Part shown: positions 1 to 4,842 of the stretch, in pieces
Layout: each line of letters opens with the position of its first letter
Position numbering within the stretch: the stretch's first letter is position 1
Origin: Spartobacteria bacterium
GTDB taxonomy: Bacteria; Verrucomicrobiota; Verrucomicrobiia; Chthoniobacterales; Terrimicrobiaceae
DNA length: 5,520 nt
Reading direction: 5' to 3'
NCBI GenBank assembly: GCA_947487745.1
Contig: CANKXQ010000099.1
Span: 1-5,520, forward strand
Notes under the pieces: generated by a model
Told to the model about the DNA's origin: nothing
The model's database searches: none
What the model saw: only the letters and a program-made list of their open reading frames with translations
Position numbers and translations under genes: made by a program

Positions 1-90
1 ATCCAATCGCGCCGCTTTTGCCCAAGCCACCGGGTGAGCGAGAGATTTTGGATGCTCTGGCATGCGGGGGGTGCGCAATTTAGGGGAGAT
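1..90. other. Left-edge segment beyond the truncated permease; no assigned gene
   Basis: This stretch lies just past the stop of the minus-strand permease gene, where the missing end of that gene would be expected. None of the three minus-strand frames resembles the expected C-terminal membrane helices of the SbtA family. On the plus strand, the frame starting at base 3 is open to a TAG at 81-83 and reads PIAPLLPKPPGEREILDALA followed by six more residues. This could be the tail of a convergent gene entering from the left. It is too short to identify or to separate from chance. No convincing terminator hairpin is visible. Confidence 0.3.
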
Positions 91-846
91 TCAAGGCAGC
101 AATTTCAGTTCAATCGCCGGATTCGGGATTAGTGCGAAGACAACCAAGCGCCATCCGGCATGCTTCAAATCCCCAAGCCGCCGACCGGTCACAAGCCCGA
201 CCTCCAAGAGAAACAGGGTGAGAACTCCCCGGAAGGGCGCGTCAAAGAGTGGCGCGACCTGCTCGGCGCCTTTCTTGCCGGCCAGCAATCCGATAATCAT
301 GCCGCCGATGAGAAGCACAATCGATTTGCTGGTGATCAATTCCCGGAGCACTTCCCGAATGCTTCCACCGCCGGCTTTGATCGTTGCCTTTCCGACCAGG
401 AATATGGCTACGATGATGGCCGGCACCTCCATCACAGCAAGCAATGCGGCGACATACGGCTCCGCGGAGACCTGCAGAATCTCGAGGAAAGCCAACGCCT
501 CGCCGAAGGTGACCGCCGAGACCGACCCGTAGTGCGCGGCCAGCGCGGCAGCGTTCACGCCGTCGAATTTTCCGAATTTCCGGAGCAACATGTAGCTCCA
601 TACTGGAATTGCGAGGCTCAAGGCCAACGCGGCGATTAAAGGCCACATGAAATCCGAAAAGGCCACCCCGTCGAGCTTCGCCCCGCCTTTCAGCCCGATG
701 GCGAACAAAAGATAAATCGTCATGGCCGCATAAATCTCGGGCGGAATCTTCAGATCGCTCCGGATCAGGCTGGCAACGATGCCGAGTATGAAGGCGAGCA
801 CCATCGGGGAAAGGAGGCTCAGGATGAGTGAGTTCAAGATATCCAT
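91..846 (-). CDS. SbtA-like sodium-dependent bicarbonate permease (PF05982/DUF897), C-terminally truncated; possible pseudogene
   Basis: The 251-residue product is an inner-membrane protein of the SbtA-like family, whose cyanobacterial members import bicarbonate with sodium. Hydrophobic segments are visible at about residues 8-28, 38-52, 66-88, 131-152 and 174-190, with further weakly polar ones. Family landmarks are the N-terminal LLSPMVLAFILG, the FAIGLKGG segment (48-55), AHYGSVSAVTF (104-114, in the first half-site of the substrate pocket), MEVPAIIV (139-146) and a DPFRG-like DAPFRG (202-207). Similarity holds through VVFALIP (235-241) and then stops abruptly; ten residues later there is a TGA. 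Cyanobacterial SbtA has about 370 residues and short homologues about 320, so roughly 75-90 residues are missing, including the second-half substrate motif (SSSDIS/SASYIA type). Neither alternative frame restores them, so a deletion or rearrangement is more likely than a single-base frameshift. The ATG at 846 has no clear Shine-Dalgarno sequence. No PII-like SbtB is seen nearby. Family assignment is confident; function of this copy is doubtful. Confidence 0.85.
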   Translation of the reverse strand: MDILNSLILSLLSPMVLAFILGIVASLIRSDLKIPPEIYAAMTIYLLFAIGLKGGAKLDGVAFSDFMWPLIAALALSLAIPVWSYMLLRKFGKFDGVNAAALAAHYGSVSAVTFGEALAFLEILQVSAEPYVAALLAVMEVPAIIVAIFLVGKATIKAGGGSIREVLRELITSKSIVLLIGGMIIGLLAGKKGAEQVAPLFDAPFRGVLTLFLLEVGLVTGRRLGDLKHAGWRLVVFALIPNPAIELKLLP

Positions 847-863
847 GGTTTGTTCGTGGTTTA

Positions 864-892
864 TTGACTGCTGTTTTGTGTTATATTATTCC
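864..892 (+). promoter_or_regulatory. Candidate sigma-70-type promoter for the winged-helix regulator
   Basis: TTGACT at 864-869 is separated by 17 bp from TATTCC at 887-892. The -35 matches the consensus at five of six positions; the -10 is only moderate. Transcription would begin near 899, shortly before the possible GTG start at 920 and 60 bp before the ATG at 959. The -10 overlaps the 889-910 dyad, so a bound repressor would block it. This is inferred from sequence only. Confidence 0.3.
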
Positions 893-910
893 TGATATAA
901 AAAACAGGAA
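889..910. promoter_or_regulatory. Candidate operator: TTCCTG-N10-CAGGAA inverted repeat
   Basis: A perfect 6-bp dyad with a 10-bp spacer spans 22 bp, a size suited to a dimeric winged-helix protein. It overlaps the candidate -10 of the regulator gene and lies upstream of the divergent permease gene. The right arm also supplies AGGAA, which could act as Shine-Dalgarno sequence for a GTG start at 920. The second dyad, TTATAT-N8-ATATAA at 881-900, interlocks with it. The likely ligand is the regulator encoded immediately downstream, by position alone. Confidence 0.35.
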
Positions 911-958
911 AACAAATTCGTGTATTATATGTCGTTGTTCCTGCATCAACCCCTTTTC

Positions 959-1306
959 ATGAAAAATTCAAAAAAACTTTCCGTCGCGCCTGCAGAAGCC
1001 CACGAACCGGGCTTCACCTACCTCACGAACCACACCCATGTGCTCGTTGCGCTGAGTTCCAATGCGGAACTGCGCGTTCGCGACTTGGCCGCCGCCATCG
1101 GCATCACCGAGAGGGCTGTTCAACGGATTCTTGCAGATCTCGAAGCAGTGGATGTTCTCGAGCGTGAAAAACTCGGGCGCCGCAACAGCTACCAAATCCG
1201 CCGGCAAGCGCGCTTACGCCACCCGTTGGAAGGTCACTGCACCGTCGGCGGGCTTTTGGATTGGGTGGGAAAAAGCGCCCGCCAAGCCAGCCAAAAAAAC
1301 GGCTGA
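959..1306 (+). CDS. Small winged-helix (MarR/ArsR-like) transcriptional regulator
   Basis: The 115-residue protein is predicted to bind DNA as a cytoplasmic regulator. After a polar basic N-terminus, FTYLTNHTHVLVALS (19-33) forms the first helix. LRVRDLAAAIGITERAVQRI (39-58) is the helix-turn-helix, and LEREKLGRRNSYQI (68-81) is the hairpin wing. The tail carries RHPLEGHCTVGGLL (87-100), a segment I associate with a family of small stand-alone regulators starting (W/F)T(F/Y)LTNH. No ligand domain or metal-binding cysteine cluster is present; there is one Cys, at 94. The start is uncertain. ATG 959 gives the expected short lead before FTYLTNH but lacks a Shine-Dalgarno sequence. GTG 920, in frame, is preceded by AGGAA at 906-910 and would add 13 residues; ATG 929 is a third choice. 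It is divergent from the permease and close to two dyads, so autoregulation and control of the permease are the simplest inference. Confidence 0.82.
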   Translation: MKNSKKLSVAPAEAHEPGFTYLTNHTHVLVALSSNAELRVRDLAAAIGITERAVQRILADLEAVDVLEREKLGRRNSYQIRRQARLRHPLEGHCTVGGLLDWVGKSARQASQKNG

Positions 1307-1312
1307 GTTTTT
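1288..1312 (+). terminator. Weak intrinsic terminator at the end of the regulator gene
   Basis: CAGCC (1288-1292) can pair with GGCTG (1301-1305) around an eight-base A-rich loop. AG and then five T residues (1308-1312) follow. The stem is short and overlaps the last codons and stop of the regulator. The flanking AAAAAC (1295-1300) and GTTTTT (1307-1312) form an alternative dyad, so it might act weakly in both directions between the two convergent genes. A 5-bp stem is marginal. Confidence 0.3.
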
Positions 1313-1340
1313 CTAAGCCATCCACCCTTTTCAAAATCAC

Positions 1341-1712
1341 TCAATGGTAAAGATGGCGGTGAAACGGCTGATAGTATCGGTGCTTGTTGTAGTATCTCTG
1401 GTTTGAGTAGAAGCCCCTGTCGGGATAGGCATTCACTCTTTGGATGTATTGCAGGCTTCCTCCATAGAGGTATTTCCCATTGAATATGTAGCGACTATTG
1501 TAAATTCGGTCGATGTAGTGGAACCGACCGCTTTCGTAGCGTCCGCCAGTGTAATAACTGCCATTCCAGAAGTAGGCGTTCCCTGTGTAGCCGCTTGGGA
1601 TCGAGGGCACTGCGCCGTCGGGAAGGACCTTTCCAAGGGGATATTCGCTGAATGTGCATGAGACCAAGAATCCCGCGAGCGCGAGAAGCGCGATTTTAAG
1701 CAGAGAGCGCAT
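1341..1712 (-). CDS. Tyrosine-rich small lipoprotein of unknown function
   Basis: I do not recognise a named family. The 123-residue product begins with a type II signal peptide: MRSLLK, a hydrophobic run IALLALAGFLVS, and lipobox Cys19 (LVSC). The residues after the Cys are Thr-Phe, not Asp, which by the E. coli rule would favour the outer membrane. The mature part has 19 tyrosines in about 105 residues and a very basic, His-rich end. A motif recurs 28 residues apart: WNGSYYTGGRY (49-59) and FNGKYLYGGSL (77-87), suggesting two copies of a small beta unit. I chose the ATG at 1712 because it starts the signal peptide; the same frame stays open up to 1853, but that extension is polar, unlike a coding N-terminus, and hides the signal. 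No Shine-Dalgarno sequence is visible. A micro-ORF stops 2 nt upstream, suggesting coupled translation. GC is lower here (about 42-50% on several 60-base lines) than in the flanking genes. It converges on the regulator gene, with 34 bp between stops. Confidence 0.7.
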   Translation of the reverse strand: MRSLLKIALLALAGFLVSCTFSEYPLGKVLPDGAVPSIPSGYTGNAYFWNGSYYTGGRYESGRFHYIDRIYNSRYIFNGKYLYGGSLQYIQRVNAYPDRGFYSNQRYYNKHRYYQPFHRHLYH

Positions 1713-1714
1713 TT

Positions 1715-1801
1715 TCAGGATTTTCGCAGAGCATTCAGAACGGCATCGGACAACACCATCACGCCCGCAACCGCCAAAAGGAAAAAAACTATAGTTCTCA
1801 T
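1715..1801 (-). CDS. Possible 28-residue hydrophobic micro-ORF (leader or small membrane peptide)
   Basis: An ATG at 1801 opens 28 codons ending in TGA at 1717-1715. The peptide begins MRTIVFFLLAVAGVMVLSDA and ends with a short polar basic tail (RKS), so it is one membrane-spanning or signal-like helix. Its stop is followed by AA and then the ATG of the lipoprotein (1712), the close spacing expected for translational coupling. Its first residues resemble those of the lipoprotein signal (MRSLLKIALLALAG). There is no strong Shine-Dalgarno sequence before it. It may be a genuine small membrane protein, a coupling leader or chance; conservation is the deciding evidence and I cannot see it here. 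Confidence 0.35.
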   Translation of the reverse strand: MRTIVFFLLAVAGVMVLSDAVLNALRKS

Positions 1802-1932
1802 AGTCCGAAAGTCGCCAGGCAAAGGGGCGGCTGCCATGGGGGAATTGCCCCAACGAGCGACCACAATTCGACGAAATTGTAACATGGAAGCTCTTTGGTC
1901 ACCACAGACCCGCTGGCTAATAGGAAAGCGCT
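1802..1932. promoter_or_regulatory. Divergent intergenic region with an ACAATT-N6-AATTGT dyad
   Basis: This 131-bp stretch separates the minus-strand micro-ORF/lipoprotein pair from the plus-strand TPR operon and should hold both promoters. The clearest structure is ACAATT (1863-1868) paired with AATTGT (1875-1880) around six bases, with TTCGACGAA (1867-1875) as an internal 9-bp palindrome. TACAAT on the minus strand (1876-1881) is a possible -10 for the lipoprotein unit, but no good -35 lies at the right distance. I find no convincing plus-strand promoter. GGGG/CCCC arms at 1838-1851 make a short GC-rich dyad of doubtful meaning. Confidence 0.35.
1922..1928 (+). promoter_or_regulatory. Ribosome binding site favouring a TTG start for the TPR gene
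   Basis: AGGAAAG lies 4-5 nt before the TTG at 1933. The next in-frame start, ATG at 1951, would be over 20 nt away from it. The TTG also gives a complete signal peptide with basic residues ahead of the hydrophobic core. Both points favour TTG. Confidence 0.5.
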
Positions 1933-4842
1933 TTGAAGCCCACTTTCACAATGCCTCGCTTCGTTTCTCAGATCGTTGGAATGGCTGCCGTTCTTTTGAT
2001 TTTTTTGAGTTTGGCGCAGGCACAGGGCACTAAAAAGCAAGACCCTGCTCCCGTGGCAACCGCCGGCCTGACAGCAAACGAGTTGTTCGAGCAGGCGCGG
2101 ACATTGTTCAACCAAAAGAACTACAAAGACGCGCTGGAGGCCTACCTGAAATTCAAAGCCGAATTCAGCACATCCCCCGATGCTGCAAAAGCGCTGCAAG
2201 ACTCGCTTTACCCGCTCGCCATGTGCTTTGTGCAGCAGAGTCGCTTTGCCGAAGCGGTTCCCGCCATCACAGAAGCGCTGGAAGCAAAACCTCCTCTCTC
2301 TCCGCAACAGGTTCAGGAACTCACCTTCTGGCTGGGCATTGCCAACTTGCAAAACCAAGACCAAGCCGCTGCTCGCGCCTCGTTGGAAAAATTCATCGCG
2401 CTCTTCCCGCCGGGAGCCGAAAAAAATCCCCTCACGATCCGCCAGAATCCTGCTGCGGCGCGACTCAGCGAGGCCCGCATGCTGGTCGGCACTTCTTGGA
2501 TTCTGGAACAAAAATATCGCGAAGCGGCGGATTACTACGCGGCCTTAAAACCCTCACTCAGCCCGGAAATACGGGGTCGTGCGGTCATTTACCAACTCCA
2601 CGCGCTGCTTGAACTCGGAGACAACGACGCTGCCATGGCGGTGGTGAACGAGGAATTTCCCCGAATGCAGGACATTCCCCAACTCATCTCCTTTCAAACC
2701 CTCACACTGCAACTTGGCAATCGCTGGCTCGAGAGCGGAGAGTTTCGAAAAGCCATCATCTGCCTTCAGCGCGTCTGGCCGCGCGAGCGATTGCTCAAGC
2801 ACCAAGCCGCGCGCCTGGAGGAATTGCGAACGCGGCAGGCCGCAGTCGGCGCCACGGACGACTCCTACCAGAAAATCCTCTACACGCGTCTGGTAAGCGA
2901 AGTCCAACGCGAGATGGAAAACTTCCAGAAAATCGAGAACTTCGACACGGCCCTGCGATTTCGTCTGTCCGTCGCTTATCTTCAGATGAAACGCCATCGC
3001 GAGGCAGCGCTCACCATGTTCGGCATGCTCAAGGATCTTCCGTCAGACAAGTTGGCCGAACAAGCCGCTATCAATGTCGTCCGCTGCTGGAGTGCCTTGG
3101 AGGACTGGCCGCAAACCATCGAAGCCGCGAAGGAATTCACACTCAAGTTTCCCGAGTCACCTCTCCTGCCGCAGGTCCATCTCATGCAAGCAGAGGCCTT
3201 GCAATCCAGCCTCCGCTACGACGAAGCCGCAACCGCCTTCGAGGAGATTGCCAAGCGTTTTCCAAACTCGGAATCCGCACCGAGGGCATCTTTCCTGAAA
3301 GCCTTCTCACTGCTTCAGGCGGAAAAAAACGCCGACGCCGCAAAGGCATTTGAAGACTTCCTGACGCGATATCCCAAACACAGCCTCGCCGACAGCGGCG
3401 CCTACTGGCTCGGCATGACCTACTCCTTCGACAAGCAATTCGAGAAATGCCGCGAACTCATGGATGCCTACCTGCAAAAGCATCCCAAGGGCCTGCACAG
3501 GGGCTCTGCCGTCTTCCGCAAAGCCTATTGCTCACAACAACTCGAACGCTACGGCACAGCGGTCGATGAACTCCACGACTACCTCGAAAAGTTCCCCGGC
3601 GAACCCGAAAATGGCGAGGCGCGAGTTCTGCTCGGCAACGCCCTTATGAACGAGGGCTTCGTCCCGGAAGGGATCGCGGCTTTTCGAGAAATACCCGCGA
3701 CGGACACCAAGCCCTACGAGGAGGGGGTCTTCCGCACCGCCGAGGCCCTCAAACTTCTTGAGGACTATGAAGGATACCGCACCCTCATGCAGGATTTCGC
3801 CAAGAACCACCCTCGCTCGCCACGGGTTGCCGAGGCGATTGCCAATCTGGGCTGGTATTACCGAAAGCAAGAGCAACCCGCGAAAGCCCGCGAAATTTAC
3901 TGGCAGGCGATCCGAGACCACGGCAACGACCCCGAAATCCGCTCGGTGGATGACCTCTTTCCCTCGCTAGCCCGTCTTTACAAGGGACCTGCGGAGTCCG
4001 CCGAATACCTCGCACTCCTCGGCGATCTGCTGGCCGAAGCGGGCAACGAAAAAAAGGACACCCTTCGCATGCGACTCCTGCACGCGCAGGCTCAGGCGTT
4101 GAAGAAAACCGATCCCAAGCGCTCGCAAGGCCTCCTGATCGAGGCGGCGGCTTTGGCCGATGTGCGCGAGACCAATCCCGCGCTGCTCGTTGATTTTGGC
4201 AATGCCCTGCTGGAGTCCGGTCAGACGAAGCAAGGCGAGGAAATGCTGCGCGATGCGCTGCGATGGAACCCCCGCGCGATGCAGAAGGACCGCATCCTCG
4301 CCGCCCTTGGGGAAATGGAACTCCAGCAAGGCAACGAAAAGGCCGCCCTGGATTGGTTCAACCGCTTCGAACGCGAAAACCTCGGCACGCAACTCTTCGC
4401 CCCCACGATGCTGTCGAAGGCCAAACTCCTCCAAAAGCGCGGACGCCTCGCCGAGGCGCGTAGGGTTCTCGAAGAGGTGCTCAAAAATGAAGCTACATCC
4501 GGCGAGAACAAGGCCGAGACACTTTGCCTCATCGGCGACCTTCACATGGCCGAGGAGAATCCCAAACTCGCCATCCCCTACTACCAGCGCGTTTACCTCA
4601 TGCACGGCCGCTGGAGACCATGGGTGGCCCGCGCCTACGCGCGCAGCGGCGAGGCATTTGAAAAAATCCAGGACTCCACCGCAGCCCGCCGCACCTACAG
4701 CGAGTTCCTGTCCAAAACCGAGCTCGAGGATTTTCCAGAATCAAAATCCGCCCAAGCCCGTCTGCAGGCCCTTGGCGGACCTCTGCCTTCAAAATCCGGT
4801 GAAAAAACAAACCCGTCGGAGGAGTCACCCGAACAAGGATGA
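1933..4842 (+). CDS. Large exported tetratricopeptide-repeat protein (TPR_6/YbgF-like repeats)
   Basis: The 969-residue protein is probably a periplasmic or envelope scaffold for protein contacts; no enzymatic motif is visible. The signal peptide has basic residues at 2 and 9, a hydrophobic core at 14-27 and likely cleavage after AQA (28-30). Nearly all the rest is helical repeats. Units are seen at about 47-80, 92-118, 125-158, 345-370, 413-446, 450-483, 487-520, 524-557, 634-662, 752-780, 823-851 and 862-892. The central array is strikingly regular: the prolines of KFP, RFP, RYP, KHP and KFP fall at 407, 444, 481, 518 and 555, exactly 37 residues apart. This length and the (F/Y)P-x-S ending are typical of YbgF/CpoB and BamD repeats rather than classic 34-residue TPRs. 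The tail (about 945-969) is polar and probably disordered. The start is a TTG. The stop overlaps the next gene's ATG, so the two are co-translated and probably partners. The exact role is unknown; an envelope function is inferred from export and repeat type. Confidence 0.85.
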   Translation: MKPTFTMPRFVSQIVGMAAVLLIFLSLAQAQGTKKQDPAPVATAGLTANELFEQARTLFNQKNYKDALEAYLKFKAEFSTSPDAAKALQDSLYPLAMCFVQQSRFAEAVPAITEALEAKPPLSPQQVQELTFWLGIANLQNQDQAAARASLEKFIALFPPGAEKNPLTIRQNPAAARLSEARMLVGTSWILEQKYREAADYYAALKPSLSPEIRGRAVIYQLHALLELGDNDAAMAVVNEEFPRMQDIPQLISFQTLTLQLGNRWLESGEFRKAIICLQRVWPRERLLKHQAARLEELRTRQAAVGATDDSYQKILYTRLVSEVQREMENFQKIENFDTALRFRLSVAYLQMKRHREAALTMFGMLKDLPSDKLAEQAAINVVRCWSALEDWPQTIEAAKEFTLKFPESPLLPQVHLMQAEALQSSLRYDEAATAFEEIAKRFPNSESAPRASFLKAFSLLQAEKNADAAKAFEDFLTRYPKHSLADSGAYWLGMTYSFDKQFEKCRELMDAYLQKHPKGLHRGSAVFRKAYCSQQLERYGTAVDELHDYLEKFPGEPENGEARVLLGNALMNEGFVPEGIAAFREIPATDTKPYEEGVFRTAEALKLLEDYEGYRTLMQDFAKNHPRSPRVAEAIANLGWYYRKQEQPAKAREIYWQAIRDHGNDPEIRSVDDLFPSLARLYKGPAESAEYLALLGDLLAEAGNEKKDTLRMRLLHAQAQALKKTDPKRSQGLLIEAAALADVRETNPALLVDFGNALLESGQTKQGEEMLRDALRWNPRAMQKDRILAALGEMELQQGNEKAALDWFNRFERENLGTQLFAPTMLSKAKLLQKRGRLAEARRVLEEVLKNEATSGENKAETLCLIGDLHMAEENPKLAIPYYQRVYLMHGRWRPWVARAYARSGEAFEKIQDSTAARRTYSEFLSKTELEDFPESKSAQARLQALGGPLPSKSGEKTNPSEESPEQG

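Larger units (their letters stand above)
847..919. promoter_or_regulatory. AT-rich divergent control region between permease and regulator
   Basis: This intergenic stretch is markedly AT-rich: by my count 19 of 60 bases are G or C in 841-900. It separates two genes transcribed away from each other. It contains two interlocking perfect 6-bp inverted repeats: TTATAT/ATATAA (881-886 and 895-900) and TTCCTG/CAGGAA (889-894 and 905-910). A minus-strand promoter for the permease could use TTGTTT (910-915) and AATAAT (885-890), but the 19-bp spacing is long and the match weak. The layout suggests one binding site controlling both genes. Confidence 0.5.

Noticed and set aside
62..639. Two plus-strand open frames (62-532 and 160-639)
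   Set aside because: Both are antisense to the recognisable permease, and their translations are low-complexity and polar.
91..846. Single-base frameshift as the explanation for the short permease
   Set aside because: The other two minus-strand frames past residue 241 also reach stops within a few codons and carry no hydrophobic family-like sequence.
1713..1853. N-terminal extension of the lipoprotein frame (47 extra residues)
   Set aside because: The extension is polar and overlaps the micro-ORF. It would bury a textbook lipoprotein signal and LVSC lipobox inside the protein.
1894..1923. TTGGTC/TAATAG as a promoter for the TPR operon
   Set aside because: The start of transcription would fall at about 1930, which removes the ribosome binding site at 1922-1928.
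1798..2511. 237-codon minus-strand open frame
   Set aside because: It lies mostly antisense to the signal peptide and first TPRs of the 969-residue protein. Its composition (Cys-, Gln- and Arg-rich) has no domain pattern.
3967..4605. 212-codon minus-strand open frame
   Set aside because: It is antisense to clear TPR repeats; long shadow frames are expected opposite GC-rich helical coding sequence.
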